The notes: a model not told the origin generated them from the letters alone. A stretch of 64,000 bases of DNA from JAGBWK01 sp964544595 (GCA_964544595.1 CAZJBM010000002.1:108063-172062); one strand, 5' to 3'. Counted from the first letter of the stretch, positions 17,187-27,123 are shown. Translations and numbers: made by a program.

Positions 17187-18605
17187 TTAAAGTATTGGAG
17201 CGAGCGGGCGCATGATTGACTCTTTGAGCTTGCTTGAAAACGGACGGTGAAGCCAATCGTAGGGGAGCACGCGGGTGGAGTCGGCCATGTCCGACAGGAA
17301 CTGGGCAGTGGCTTTTTCGTTAAATTCACGCGAATAAACAAACAGGTTGGCTTCGAAATTATGCTCGAAGCTGCGGAAATCGAAGTTAGCCGACCCGATT
17401 GTCGCAAATTCATCGTCGACAATCATGAGTTTGCTATGGAGCATCCCGCGGTTGTAGAGATAGAACTTGATACCCGACTGAAGGCTCTCTTTGATGTATG
17501 AGCGAGAAGCGTAGCGCAGGAGGATAGAGTCGGGATTGGCAGGCATCATTATGCGCACGTCGATTTTCGCAAGCGCTGCCGCTTGAAGAGCGCGTAGAAG
17601 TCCTTCGGTAGGTAGGAAATATGGAGTCTGGAGATAAATGCGTCGCTTGGCGCTACCGATGGCTTTCAGAAGAATAAGCGAGATGTTGCTCCATTGGTTG
17701 TTGGGCCCGGAGGTGACGAGTTGCATCCCTACGCCGTCGGGCTTGTACACAATATGGTCGGGCGAGAACTCTTCGGGCACAGGCTGGCCGATGAGATTCC
17801 AGTCGGTGGAAAACGCGTGGTTGAGCGATCGCAATATCGGGCCTGAGACGCGAAGATGAGCGTCGCGCCAGAATTCATATTTGTCGCCGCCGTCGATATA
17901 GCGGTCGGCGATGTTCATTCCGCCGATATAGCCTATACGGCCATCGATTATAGCGATTTTGCGGTGGTTGCGCCAATTAATGCGCGAGCCGAGAAACGGG
18001 AAGTGTACCTTAAAGAACGGATAAATCTCTACGCCGGCTTCCTGGAGACGACGGAAAAATCTCCCCGAGGTGTTCAGACTGCCTACGTGGTCGTAAATGA
18101 TCTTTATCTTTACTCCGGCTTTGGCCTTTCGGATAAGCGCTTCGGCTATGGAATTGCCGGTCGCGTCGTCCTGAAAGATGTAGTATAGAAGGTAGATATA
18201 CGACTCCGCGTTGTTGATGTCGTTGATGAGCGATTTAAATTTATCGGAGCCGTTATTGAACATCTCCACGTCGTTGCCTTCGTAGAACGGAGATGACATG
18301 AGCGACTGTCCGAGGCGTATAAGCTGCGCGCTCTCGGCCGAGAGCGAATGATTAGCCGCATTAAATGCCTTTGCCGCTTCGTGCCGTTTCAGCTTGCGTC
18401 GGTTGCGCTTGGATATGAAGCGCTTGTTCTTGATGCTTCGGCCAAAAAGTATGTATAGCAAAAGCCCGAAAACAGGAACGACCAGCAACACCGTGACCCA
18501 TGCGAGCGATTTCACCGGGTTGCGGTTCTCGGATATGACGAGGCCTACGATCGATAGGATCGTAATCACGTACACAGCCAGCAAAATCGAATAAAACAGG
18601 TACAC
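17187..18605 (-). CDS. cls: Cardiolipin synthase (phospholipase D superfamily)
   Basis: 472 aa from a GTG start at 18605. Two N-terminal transmembrane helices (YLFYSILLAVYVITILSIVG; SLAWVTVLLVVPVFGLLLY) precede two PLD catalytic motifs: NHRKIAIIDGRIGYIGG (HxKxxxxD) near residue 215 and HSKLMIVDDEFATIGSANFDFRS near residue 395. It makes cardiolipin from phosphatidylglycerol at the cytoplasmic membrane. It lies downstream of galE, separated by the strong hairpin 18624-18663, so it may have its own promoter. None was identified with confidence. Confidence 0.93.
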   Translation of the reverse strand: MYLFYSILLAVYVITILSIVGLVISENRNPVKSLAWVTVLLVVPVFGLLLYILFGRSIKNKRFISKRNRRKLKRHEAAKAFNAANHSLSAESAQLIRLGQSLMSSPFYEGNDVEMFNNGSDKFKSLINDINNAESYIYLLYYIFQDDATGNSIAEALIRKAKAGVKIKIIYDHVGSLNTSGRFFRRLQEAGVEIYPFFKVHFPFLGSRINWRNHRKIAIIDGRIGYIGGMNIADRYIDGGDKYEFWRDAHLRVSGPILRSLNHAFSTDWNLIGQPVPEEFSPDHIVYKPDGVGMQLVTSGPNNQWSNISLILLKAIGSAKRRIYLQTPYFLPTEGLLRALQAAALAKIDVRIMMPANPDSILLRYASRSYIKESLQSGIKFYLYNRGMLHSKLMIVDDEFATIGSANFDFRSFEHNFEANLFVYSREFNEKATAQFLSDMADSTRVLPYDWLHRPFSSKLKESIMRPLAPIL

Positions 18606-18623
18606 GGATTGAAAAATGTTAAA

Positions 18624-18663
18624 GTCAAGTATGTTTCATATATTGTGTTGAAACATACTTGAC
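18624..18663 (-). terminator. Perfect 15-bp hairpin between galE and cls
   Basis: gtcaagtatgtttca (18624-18638) pairs perfectly with tgaaacatacttgac (18649-18663) across a 10-nt loop. On the minus strand the stem is followed by TTTAACATTTTTC, so it should terminate galE transcription before cls. Confidence 0.7.
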
Positions 18664-18679
18664 AAGGTTGAAATGTCGA

Positions 18680-19726
18680 TTACATGACGCCGCGTTCGCG
18701 CAAACGGCATTGCCAGGTCCACGCCGAGCGCATGGTTTCGTCGAGAGGTGTGTCAGCTTTCCAACCGAGCACATTATTGGCATGAGACGGGTCGGCCCAA
18801 ACTTTCTCAATGTCGCCGGCGCGTCGGGGTGCGATTTTGCGCGGTACTTTCACTCCCGTAGCACGCTCGAAAGATTCGATCAGCTCAAGGACTGAAACGC
18901 CGTTGCCGGTGCCGAGGTTGAAAATCTCGATTTTGTCGGCGGTCTTGTCTTCGAGCATACGGGTGACTGCCATGACATGGGCTTTAGCGAGGTCTACCAC
19001 GTTGATATAGTCGCGGATGCAAGAGCCGTCGGGGGTATCGTAGTCGTCGCCAAACACGCTCAGCTCCTTGCGTATGCCGATAGCTGCCTGGGTGACGTAA
19101 GGTATCAGGTTTTGAGGAACGCCGTTAGGCAACTCGCCGATTTCAGCTGAGGGATGCGCTCCTACTGGATTGAAATATCGTAGGATAATGCTTTTGAAGG
19201 GCGCGCCCGAATTAATCACGTCTGTTATGATCTCTTCCGAAATCTGCTTGGTGTTACCGTAAGGCGACGTTGCCTTCTTGATGGGCGATTGTTCGGTCAC
19301 GGGGTTGACATCCGGCTCGCCGTAAACGGTGCATGATGATGAGAACACTATGCCCTTCACATCATTGGGCCCCATCAGCTCAAGCAGGTTCATCAGCGTA
19401 TTGAGGTTGTTGCGATAATAGAGTATCGGTTTTTCGAGTGATTCGCCTACGGCCTTAGACGCGGCGAAGTTTATTATGCCTTTTATGCCGGGATAGTCGC
19501 GGAAAAGAATCTGCAGTGCGGTCATGTCGGTGCAGTCGGCTTCCACGAAGTCGGGTCGGATGCCGGTGATTCGTTCGATGCCGTCGAGCACGTCTATATT
19601 TGAGTTAGAAAGATTGTCGATTATAACTACGGGATAGCCTGCTTGTTGCAGCTCCACTACTGTATGCGATCCGATGAAGCCGGTTCCGCCGGTCACTAAA
19701 ATACGGGGTTTTTGTTCTGTGCCCAT
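18680..19726 (-). CDS. galE: UDP-glucose 4-epimerase
   Basis: 348 aa extended SDR. The NAD-binding motif is VTGGTGFIGSHTVVELQQAG at the N-terminus, the catalytic Ser/Thr lies in FSSSCTVYGEP and the YxxxK in SPYGNTKQISEE. SCIRDYINVVDLAKAHV and the C-terminal GWKADTPLDETMRSAW are typical GalE sequences. It interconverts UDP-glucose and UDP-galactose (possibly also the GlcNAc/GalNAc pair) in the cytoplasm and could supply sugars to the capsule genes in this window. The gene follows tex after 49 bp and may be co-transcribed with it. Confidence 0.95.
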   Translation of the reverse strand: MGTEQKPRILVTGGTGFIGSHTVVELQQAGYPVVIIDNLSNSNIDVLDGIERITGIRPDFVEADCTDMTALQILFRDYPGIKGIINFAASKAVGESLEKPILYYRNNLNTLMNLLELMGPNDVKGIVFSSSCTVYGEPDVNPVTEQSPIKKATSPYGNTKQISEEIITDVINSGAPFKSIILRYFNPVGAHPSAEIGELPNGVPQNLIPYVTQAAIGIRKELSVFGDDYDTPDGSCIRDYINVVDLAKAHVMAVTRMLEDKTADKIEIFNLGTGNGVSVLELIESFERATGVKVPRKIAPRRAGDIEKVWADPSHANNVLGWKADTPLDETMRSAWTWQCRLRERGVM

Positions 19727-19775
19727 TTTTAATCAATATGATATTTATTCAAATTTCTATAATTTTAGCTAATTA

Positions 19776-21914
19776 CTACTGTGCCACTCCCTTCATGGTC
19801 AGTGAAATGCGCTTGCGGTTAAGGTCTACCGACAAAACGCGCACCTTCACGTGCTGATTGAGCTTCAGCGCTTCGGATGGATGACGGATGAATTTGTCGG
19901 CTATCTGCGAGAGATGCACGAGCCCGCTTTCATGCACGCCTATATCAACGAAAGCGCCGAAGTCGGTGATGTTGTTGACGATTCCTGGTAGCTCCATTCC
20001 CTCCGCGAGATCGGTTATCTCGTTAATGCCTTCCGCGAACTCAAATACTCCGGCTTTCTCGCGCGGGTCGCGCCCGGGCTTTTCAAGCTCCTTTATTATG
20101 TCGGTCAGAGTCGGGAGGCCGATTGTGTCGGTGACGTATTTCTCAAGGTCAATGGCTTTCAGCTTAGAGGGTTGCTTTACCAGCTCGTCGAGTGTAACGC
20201 CATAGTCCGCGGCCATTTTTTCCACGATATGATAGCTTTCGGGGTGAACGGCTGTATTGTCGAGAATACGGTCGGATGACGGTATACGCAGGAAACCTGC
20301 GGCCTGCTGATACGCTTTAGCGCCGAAGCGCGGCACTTTAAGAATATCCTCGCGATGATGAAAATCGCCGTTCGATGCTCGATAGGCCACAATGTTTTTA
20401 GCCATTGAGGCTCCGATGCCCGACACGTAGGATAGCAACTCGGCCGAAGCGGTGTTGAGGTTTATACCGACTGAGTTGACACACGCCTCAACGGTGGCAT
20501 CGAGAGACTCTTTCAGCTTTTTCTGGTCAACGTCGTGCTGATATTGGCCGACACCGATTGATTTAGGGTCGATTTTAACTAATTCGGCAAGCGGATCCAT
20601 CAGGCGTCGCCCTATAGAGACGGCACCGCGGACCGTGACATCGTAGTCGGGAAATTCGTCGCGGGCGATTTTCGAGGCTGAATATACCGACGCTCCATTC
20701 TCGTTAACCACATATACCTCAAGCCCTTTGGGCAGAAAGCAGGTTTTCAGGAACTTCTCTGTTTCGCGGCTGGCTGTGCCGTTGCCAAGCGAAATAGCGT
20801 CGATGTCGTATGCCTCAACGAGATTGGAAATCTTTCGTGCCGAAGCCTTAAGGTCGTTGTGAGGCGGGGTAGGATAGATTACGTCGTTGTGGAGGAGATT
20901 GCCGTTAGCGTCGAGGCAAACCACCTTGCAGCCTGTGCGGAAACCGGGGTCTATGGCCAGCACTCGCTTCGATCCGAGCGGGGCCGCAAGGAGAAGTTGG
21001 CGAAGATTGTCGGCAAAATTCTTTATCGCCGCTTCGTCGGCGCGCTCTTTAGCGGCTGCCAGCATTTCATTTTCCATAGATGGTTGAATGAGACGCTTGT
21101 AAGAGTCGCGTACGGCGTCGGAGATGATCTGGCAGGCGAGATCCGAGCCATTGCCTTTTATATAGTAGGAATTTAACCGATCGAGCACAATATCGTCGTC
21201 AACGGTCATGTCGATTTTCAGCAACCCCTCGTTGATGCCGCGCATTATGGCGAGTACCTGATGAGAGGAGCATCGGTTGAGCTTGGAGGCGAAGTTAAAG
21301 TAATTTTCATAATTGACCGCTTCCTCCTTTTTCCCTTTTGCCGGAGCGACTTTTATCTCGGCGTGTCGGGTATAGACGCCGCGGACGTAGGCGCGCACCC
21401 GCTGCGACTCGCTTACTCTCTCGGCAATTATGTCGGCGGCTCCGGCGACTGCGTCGTCGGGAGTGTTGACGCCGCTCTCGGAGTTCACAAATTTTGCGAT
21501 GTTTCGGTCAGAGAAATCGCGGCGGTTGAGCAGAATCATGTCGGCGAGAGGTTCGAGACCCTTCTCCCGGGCGATTTGGGCGCGAGTGCGACGCTTTGGC
21601 TTGTAAGGGAGGTAGAGGTCCTCGACGACTGCCGAATCATACGTCTCGTCAATACGTCGGCGCAGCTCCTCGGTCAGTTTGCCCTGCGACTCTATGGTCG
21701 CGATTATGTATTCCTTGCGGGCAGCGAGCTCTTCGAGTCTCTTCGACTCTTTCTCGATCTCGAAGATAGCCACCTCGTCGAGCGATCCGGTAGCTTCCTT
21801 GCGGTAACGGCTGATAAAAGGTATAGTAGCGCCCTCGCCGAGGAGCGAAATCACGTTTTCAACGTTGCGTATGGGTATATTGAGTTTTTGCGCGATGTAT
21901 TCGGCTGTTGTCAT
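19776..21914 (-). CDS. tex: Tex-family RNA-binding transcription accessory protein
   Basis: 712 aa with standard Tex architecture: an N-terminal helical region (TIPFISRYRKEATGSLDE), a YqgF/RNase H-like domain (RVLAIDPGFRTGCKV), helix-hairpin-helix repeats (NTASAELLSYVSGIGASMAKNIVAYR) and a C-terminal S1 domain (LPGIVNNITDFGAFVDIGVHESGLVHLSQ). It binds nucleic acids and is linked to transcription and RNA turnover in other bacteria. The promoter at 21950-21981 is close to consensus. Full length, with no sign of damage. Confidence 0.95.
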   Translation of the reverse strand: MTTAEYIAQKLNIPIRNVENVISLLGEGATIPFISRYRKEATGSLDEVAIFEIEKESKRLEELAARKEYIIATIESQGKLTEELRRRIDETYDSAVVEDLYLPYKPKRRTRAQIAREKGLEPLADMILLNRRDFSDRNIAKFVNSESGVNTPDDAVAGAADIIAERVSESQRVRAYVRGVYTRHAEIKVAPAKGKKEEAVNYENYFNFASKLNRCSSHQVLAIMRGINEGLLKIDMTVDDDIVLDRLNSYYIKGNGSDLACQIISDAVRDSYKRLIQPSMENEMLAAAKERADEAAIKNFADNLRQLLLAAPLGSKRVLAIDPGFRTGCKVVCLDANGNLLHNDVIYPTPPHNDLKASARKISNLVEAYDIDAISLGNGTASRETEKFLKTCFLPKGLEVYVVNENGASVYSASKIARDEFPDYDVTVRGAVSIGRRLMDPLAELVKIDPKSIGVGQYQHDVDQKKLKESLDATVEACVNSVGINLNTASAELLSYVSGIGASMAKNIVAYRASNGDFHHREDILKVPRFGAKAYQQAAGFLRIPSSDRILDNTAVHPESYHIVEKMAADYGVTLDELVKQPSKLKAIDLEKYVTDTIGLPTLTDIIKELEKPGRDPREKAGVFEFAEGINEITDLAEGMELPGIVNNITDFGAFVDIGVHESGLVHLSQIADKFIRHPSEALKLNQHVKVRVLSVDLNRKRISLTMKGVAQ

Positions 21915-21949
21915 AGATGCAAAGATGATAGTATGTTACAATCACACCA

Positions 21950-21981
21950 CGAAGTTACGCGAAAAAAATCATAGTCGCAAA
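21950..21981 (-). promoter_or_regulatory. Promoter of tex
   Basis: On the minus strand TTTG (21981-21978), 20-bp spacer, TAACTTCG (21957-21950). The -7 element differs from TAnnTTTG by one base; the same TAACTTCG is found before ssrA. Confidence 0.6.
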
Positions 21982-22081
21982 TCATTATGCCGTCATATTT
22001 GTCTACTTTGTGAAAATGTGCTGAGAGTGCGTCCTGATATATGTGTCTCGCGACAGGCTTTTAGCCGATAGCGGCAAATCG

Positions 22082-22810
22082 TCATAATTTGCCTTCATCA
22101 TGGTAGGAATAGTAGCCGTTAGCGGCTACTATGATATGGTCGAGCACATTAATGCCGAGCATGTCGGCCGCGTTTTTTAGCCTCCTGGTTAAAACGTCGT
22201 CTTCGATGCTCGGTTTTACGTTGCCCGACGGATGATTGTGAACAAATATCAGGGAGTCTGACATTTTGTCTACCGCTGTTTTCATCGCTAACTTGATGTC
22301 GACAAGGATAGTGGCCGTGCCCCCTTTGGAAATGGTATCGACGTATATGATGCGGTTGCCCCGGTTGAGATGGATTACGATGAAGAGCTCGTAGGGAAGG
22401 TTTTCTATGTCGTTGCGTATGTAGTTATATATCGATTGTGAGCCGCTGATTTTGTAATCTTGTTTGCGCAAATCCGCCTGGTAGCGTTTGCCGAGTTCGA
22501 AAGCGGCCACGAGCGAGATGGCTTTTGCCGGGCCGATGCCGTTGAATTTGTTGCATAGCTCATGCACCGTCATGCGTTGCAGCCTTGAAAGACGCCCGTC
22601 GTTGACGCTCAAAATCTCGCGGCTGAGTTCGATTACTGATTTTCCGGGCATGCCGCTACCTAAGATTATGGCAAGCAGTTCGGCGTCGGACAGCGTCGAT
22701 ATTCCGTTGCGTAGCGCTTTTTCGCGCGGCTTGTCGTCTTCATCGAGGTCGCGGACGCGGTTTATCGACGGCTTCGGCTTATTTTCCGGTGTGATATAGT
22801 CGGCTGACAT
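22082..22810 (-). CDS. radC: RadC-family protein (JAB/MPN domain)
   Basis: 242 aa. An N-terminal helix-hairpin-helix segment (KFNGIGPAKAISLVAAFELGKR) is followed by an MPN/JAB domain with the metal-binding signature FVHNHPSGNVKPSIEDD. RadC is a common name; a DNA-repair role is not well supported, and metal-dependent hydrolase activity is the structural inference. The gene starts two bases after the stop of the upstream glycosyltransferase, so it is the last gene of an OMP-GT2-radC run. Confidence 0.93.
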   Translation of the reverse strand: MSADYITPENKPKPSINRVRDLDEDDKPREKALRNGISTLSDAELLAIILGSGMPGKSVIELSREILSVNDGRLSRLQRMTVHELCNKFNGIGPAKAISLVAAFELGKRYQADLRKQDYKISGSQSIYNYIRNDIENLPYELFIVIHLNRGNRIIYVDTISKGGTATILVDIKLAMKTAVDKMSDSLIFVHNHPSGNVKPSIEDDVLTRRLKNAADMLGINVLDHIIVAANGYYSYHDEGKL

Positions 22811-22812
22811 GG

Positions 22813-23805
22813 TTATTTACCTTTGCGTATTGCGATTTCTTCTTTTATATCACGTCCTTTGCCCAGCAATATCTTGCTTACGAAAGCCTTGATGAATCCC
22901 GTGCCATAGCCGATAAGCTGTATGAAGGATGCGGGCACCGCTTTCATAGCCACTGTAAGCGACTTTGTCGACACTAATGCGGCTACGAAGAGAGCGGCGG
23001 CATACACTCCGATGGGGAGCAGCCACCATGGACTTACAGCGACGCCGAGCACCAATAGGGCGATCAGCCCTATCACGAACATGGCCGGGAGAGCGTGGAC
23101 AATCTTCAGCGAGCCGGGATATAGAAGCTTGAGGGTGATTCGCGACATTCCGAAAACATGAACTTGCCGGAAAAATTTCTTGAAATCGACGCGCCGCTTA
23201 TGATATACCTCGCAGTCCCTGATAAGCGAAGTGGAGAAGCCCGCGGCTTCGATACGCTTGCTCATGTCGATGTCCTCTGAAAACATCTCGCGGAAGCCCC
23301 CAACGCGATTATACACCTCGCGCGAAAAGCCCATATTGAAGGTGCGCGGGGTGAATTTCTCCATCTGCATTTTCCCTCCTCTTATCCCGCCGGTGGTCAG
23401 AAACGAGGTCATGGCGAAGTTGATGGCCTTCTGGGTAGTTGAAAAAGATTCGTGGGCCGCATCGGGTCCGCCGAAGCAGTCGGTTGGCGACGCTTCGAGT
23501 CGCTTCTCGAGCGTCGCGAAATAGTCGGGGGGAATGACGCAGTCGGAGTCGAAAAACACGAAGTACTCGCCCTTCGCATTTTCCATAGAGTTATTTCGGG
23601 CTATCGAGCGGCCTTCATTATCCTTGTAAAAATACTGTATAGGTATTTTATCCGCATATTTATCGACAATATCTTTGCAGGGGATGGTTGAGCCATCCTC
23701 GGTTATGACTACCTCAAAGTTCTTGACCGTCTGCTCCGAAAGGCTTCGGAGCAGATCGTCGATTTCATCTGGGCGGTTGTAGACCGGGATAATGATGGAG
23801 AACAT
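22813..23805 (-). CDS. Family 2 glycosyltransferase with C-terminal membrane helices
   Basis: 330 aa. The GT-A start MFSIIIPVYNRPDEIDDLLRSLSEQ, the DSD-type metal motif in YFVFFDSDCVIPPDYF, and an ED-containing acceptor motif (MFSEDIDMSKRIEAAG) are visible. Residues about 230-300 hold two or more hydrophobic helices (MFVIGLIALLVLGVAV, WLLPIGVYAAALFVAAL). It is probably a membrane-associated transferase making a surface glycan or glycolipid. The start codon abuts the stop of the upstream barrel protein directly. Substrate unknown. Confidence 0.88.
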   Translation of the reverse strand: MFSIIIPVYNRPDEIDDLLRSLSEQTVKNFEVVITEDGSTIPCKDIVDKYADKIPIQYFYKDNEGRSIARNNSMENAKGEYFVFFDSDCVIPPDYFATLEKRLEASPTDCFGGPDAAHESFSTTQKAINFAMTSFLTTGGIRGGKMQMEKFTPRTFNMGFSREVYNRVGGFREMFSEDIDMSKRIEAAGFSTSLIRDCEVYHKRRVDFKKFFRQVHVFGMSRITLKLLYPGSLKIVHALPAMFVIGLIALLVLGVAVSPWWLLPIGVYAAALFVAALVSTKSLTVAMKAVPASFIQLIGYGTGFIKAFVSKILLGKGRDIKEEIAIRKGK

Positions 23806-24462
23806 TTAGAAGTTGTAGCCTATGGAGATGTTGATATTGTTGCGGCGGAAGTTGTCGTATTTCAGGCTACGGGCCTTCGTCATGCCAATGCCTCCAGAGA
23901 GCGACACATAGTATTTCTGATAAGTCACGCCCACGCCTATCACCCATTGAAGGTCGAGTCTTTTAAAGCCCCCTTCTCCAAATATCGATTGGTCTTTGAG
24001 CGGATCTTTAGCATCGTTCCAATGCTCTTTGGCTGTGAGGTTTACGTTGAGCTGAGGGCCGGTGAAAGGAGCTATGCGCACATCGTCGGTGAAATCGAAG
24101 AAATAACCGAACTGCATAGGAATTCTGAAACCGAAATTCCTTATCGAGCCGTTGATCATGTAGGGGCCGTATTCATCGTATCCGGCTACGATTTCCATGC
24201 CGAATGTGTCGTAAAACAGCGATAACCCCGGCTCGAAATATAGATTTTGCCACAAAGGGATATTGTAGACAGCTCCGAGAGTGAATCCGGCGCCGTTGTT
24301 GTAAACATCGTTATTGCCGCTGGTAGAGGTGATGTCGACTCCGAGACGCGCGCCGAAATAGGGAGCGTTGTCGGGGTTGTTATAGAGTGTGTAGTCGCTG
24401 TTTTGGGCTGAGACGGTGAACGCTGCCGCCAGAGACATAAGTCCGATAAGTTTTTTTTTCAT
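23806..24462 (-). CDS. Outer-membrane beta-barrel (porin-family) protein
   Basis: 218 aa. Residues 1-19 are a signal peptide (KKKLIGLMSLAAAFTVSAQ). It then has alternating strands typical of an eight-to-ten-stranded barrel, with the last strand NNINISIGYNF ending in Phe. APYFGARLGVDITSTSGN and YNIPLWQNLYFEPGLSLFYD are characteristic of the outer-membrane PorT/OmpA-like barrel family in Bacteroidales. It is first in a run with a glycosyltransferase and radC. No specific function is known. Confidence 0.82.
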   Translation of the reverse strand: MKKKLIGLMSLAAAFTVSAQNSDYTLYNNPDNAPYFGARLGVDITSTSGNNDVYNNGAGFTLGAVYNIPLWQNLYFEPGLSLFYDTFGMEIVAGYDEYGPYMINGSIRNFGFRIPMQFGYFFDFTDDVRIAPFTGPQLNVNLTAKEHWNDAKDPLKDQSIFGEGGFKRLDLQWVIGVGVTYQKYYVSLSGGIGMTKARSLKYDNFRRNNINISIGYNF

Positions 24463-24589
24463 CGCGATAATTTATTAATTGGAACGTACTATAAAAACGT
24501 GAAAATATCGTGATTTATTTCGTTTAATATGCTTTTAAAAGTGATTTTTGGTATCTAATTGAGCGTTTTTTGACACTTAAATGCCAATT

Positions 24590-26167
24590 TTAGTAGTCAT
24601 AAAGCAGCTCTAAGTCGTCGATATAAAGCACCGATCCGTTGCCGCCGGTGAAGTAGTCGCCATACATGCTGGCCGACGCCACGATGAGTATGTACTTCGG
24701 CGTGCGTGAGGTTGTTTTGTAATTCAGCTCAAATTCAAACGGTTGCCACGACGTGACGTCGGAGCCATTTAGCATCTTGCCATAGGCTATCACATCCGAT
24801 GCATCGGGATTGAAGAGATGCTGGTCCTTAGGATTGGTGCGTATCTGGAACGGCTGATCGGAATCGATAAGCGCGCACCATACTATACACGTGTCGGGGC
24901 GGCCTTTAATCGACTCAAATCCGGCTGTCACGCTGCTTATCGGAGCGGAATGATATTTGTAATATCCGCGGAGCTTGGTGGGTCGCTGGGTAAACGGACG
25001 GCCGAAGTCGAGTATACCGTTTGTGCCGTCGGTGCGCACGTAAGTTCCGGCGAAAATATTTCCGGCGGCAAGTTTGCCGATCATGCCGATGCCTACGAAT
25101 TTGGTTTCGAGCATAGCTGATTGGCCTTTGCCGGTAGGAGTGTCGGTTGAGGGAGTGGTGTTGCTCGGGCCGAGCGTGGTAGCGCCCTTGTTGCCGGTTC
25201 CCCAATACGGGTCGGCCCCTTCAGCCCATGGGCACCAGATCTTGCCGTCGAGCCACCAGTTCTCGAAGTCGGCGTTAGGCGGCTGGATGTTGAAGCCGGT
25301 GTGGAAAGATATTTCGTTACCGAGATCCGAATCCGAAACGGCGCGCGCTATGTAGTCGGTATCCGACTCCAGGTTGATCAGACGGGCGTGGAATGAGCCT
25401 CCGGTTGTGGTCAGCCATGAATCGGGCACGCGGATCCACTCGTCGTCCGAAGCGTCGGCGCGGCGGTATTCGACTGAGTTGCTGCGCCCTTCCTGAGCCT
25501 CGCCGTAGACCCATGCCACGTTGGTCCATGCGTCGACCGAAGTGGTTGTAACGAGAGCTTCGGTCACTTCGGCGTAGATGGTCCATGTCGCTGTTCGGCC
25601 GTAGTCGGTCACATCGATCCGGAGCGGCGATCTGAGGTCGACTGTCGATCCGGGAGCGAGATCGGGGCTCATCGTGGAGTTGACTGAGCCGAGCTTGGCC
25701 GACAAAACCTTCACTTTCGAGAGATTGACCGACTCAGGGAGAGTGACGATTATGCGTCGGGCCGGCACGTCGATCACCGAGGCTCCCATCTGGTTGGCCA
25801 CGGTGAAGTATCGCTCGATAGTTTGAACGGCTTTGACAGTCCATACATATTCCTGATACAGCCCGAGCACAAAATAGTTGGGCGACGAAAGGTCGAGTGA
25901 GCCGTGAATAGAATCGCCGACGAAATGGCTGCCGGGGGTGATCGCGCAAGAAGTCACGTTGACGTTGTAGATGTCGGCTTCTTCGGTCAGATAAACCGTA
26001 GCGGTGCGCGACGCCGAGTCGAGTGCTGCGGCCTGTGCCTGATATTCCACTTCAAGCGAGGTGATGTTAGGTTGGATGAGCGGATACGGTATGTCGTTCT
26101 TTATGCAAGAGGTGGCGATGCATCCCAGCGCAACCGCTATAGCTATATTTAGTAATAATCGGTTCAA
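24590..26167 (-). CDS. PCMD-domain surface lipoprotein
   Basis: 525 aa from a TTG start at 26167; an in-frame stop lies upstream and no ATG precedes the signal sequence. The lipobox is ALGCIATSC. N-terminal Ig-like repeats (ITSLEVEYQAQAAALDSASRTATVYL; VIDVPARRIIVTLPESVNLSKVKV) are followed by a C-terminal putative carbohydrate metabolism domain (NADFENWWLDGKIWCPWAEG to VLYIDDLELLYDY), a jelly-roll fold. It is likely exposed on the outer membrane and glycan-binding. It is the last gene of an operon after two paralogous barrel proteins, 40 bp downstream of the second. Confidence 0.85.
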   Translation of the reverse strand: MNRLLLNIAIAVALGCIATSCIKNDIPYPLIQPNITSLEVEYQAQAAALDSASRTATVYLTEEADIYNVNVTSCAITPGSHFVGDSIHGSLDLSSPNYFVLGLYQEYVWTVKAVQTIERYFTVANQMGASVIDVPARRIIVTLPESVNLSKVKVLSAKLGSVNSTMSPDLAPGSTVDLRSPLRIDVTDYGRTATWTIYAEVTEALVTTTSVDAWTNVAWVYGEAQEGRSNSVEYRRADASDDEWIRVPDSWLTTTGGSFHARLINLESDTDYIARAVSDSDLGNEISFHTGFNIQPPNADFENWWLDGKIWCPWAEGADPYWGTGNKGATTLGPSNTTPSTDTPTGKGQSAMLETKFVGIGMIGKLAAGNIFAGTYVRTDGTNGILDFGRPFTQRPTKLRGYYKYHSAPISSVTAGFESIKGRPDTCIVWCALIDSDQPFQIRTNPKDQHLFNPDASDVIAYGKMLNGSDVTSWQPFEFELNYKTTSRTPKYILIVASASMYGDYFTGGNGSVLYIDDLELLYDY

Positions 26168-26207
26168 TGTAATGGCGATTTATATTTTGTGGGCAATAAT
26201 CAATTAA

Positions 26208-27116
26208 CTAAATGTTTACCGCGAGACCGAAGTTAATGTTGAAGATGTTGAAGCGAAAGTTGGCGCCGGAGGTGAAGCGCGATCCTTCGTTCTCGCCGTT
26301 GGTGGCCTGCTTTTCATTGCGCAGGTGGAGACCGAAGACGCCGAACGACACATTAAACGACACGTTGTCCATGATGTAAACGCATAGACCGGGTGAGAAA
26401 TTCAACGCTGCCGACACGGTGTTGGTGCGCGTGTCGCGCGGCTCGCCTCCGATAAGGCGTTTGAAGCGCGAGGAACCGCTGCCAAATCCGAGGTCAACCT
26501 CATTGAATATAGCGAAACGTTTTTCCGCTCCGAGGCCGATATAGTTGCGGTAATTGATCGATGCGGTGTAGGATTGGGCGTAATAAGTCACGTCAGACAG
26601 CGTGAAGCTCATATCGTCGTCGAAGTCAAACGACATGTTCTCGAGGTCGACGTTGGAGTGTGTATAGCTGAATTTTATACCTATCGACTGGTTGTGGCGG
26701 AAGAAGTAGGAGATTGAGGGATTGAGGGAGTAAGTCTTAACCTTGATGTCGAAATTGTTGAGTATCGACAGCACTTGAATGTCGTCGGTGTTGATTTCGC
26801 CGTATGAAGCCGTAAGGCCGAACGACCATTGCCCTTTGGGAATAAACAGGAAGTTGTAGAGGCCGCGGTCATATCGCCCGTAGTTGGTTTGGGGCAGGAT
26901 TATGCTGACCGTGTCGTTGCCTACGACCACTTGCTCTCCGAGATGAGGGTTAGGCACGGAGTCGAGCATGATTTTATGCGAGCCGAGCAGATTCTCGTTG
27001 ATGATGAAGTTGCTGCTGAAGTCGGGGAGCGACTTGCTTCGCCCCGCCTCAGGATTGGCGGCAAAGGCCGTTATCCCTGTCACAAGCGTAAAGAGTAGTA
27101 TAGCGATGCGATTCAT
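26208..27116 (-). CDS. Outer-membrane barrel protein, paralogue A
   Basis: 302 aa from the ATG at 27116, chosen because the signal peptide MNRIAILLFTLVTGITAFAANP starts there. After a roughly 75-residue linker it has FLFIPKGQWSFGLTASYGEIN, then alternating strands, and ends FNIFNINFGLAVNI. The block FIPKGQW plus following strands is shared with the next gene upstream, so the two are tandem paralogues. Probable integral outer-membrane protein of unknown function, 7 bp from its paralogue and followed by the PCMD lipoprotein. Confidence 0.8.
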   Translation of the reverse strand: MNRIAILLFTLVTGITAFAANPEAGRSKSLPDFSSNFIINENLLGSHKIMLDSVPNPHLGEQVVVGNDTVSIILPQTNYGRYDRGLYNFLFIPKGQWSFGLTASYGEINTDDIQVLSILNNFDIKVKTYSLNPSISYFFRHNQSIGIKFSYTHSNVDLENMSFDFDDDMSFTLSDVTYYAQSYTASINYRNYIGLGAEKRFAIFNEVDLGFGSGSSRFKRLIGGEPRDTRTNTVSAALNFSPGLCVYIMDNVSFNVSFGVFGLHLRNEKQATNGENEGSRFTSGANFRFNIFNINFGLAVNI

Positions 27117-27123
27117 GATGGTG

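Noticed and set aside
18624..18663. Perfect inverted repeat as an IS end
   Set aside because: Single hairpin with no transposase or matching partner; position and T-rich downstream sequence fit a terminator.
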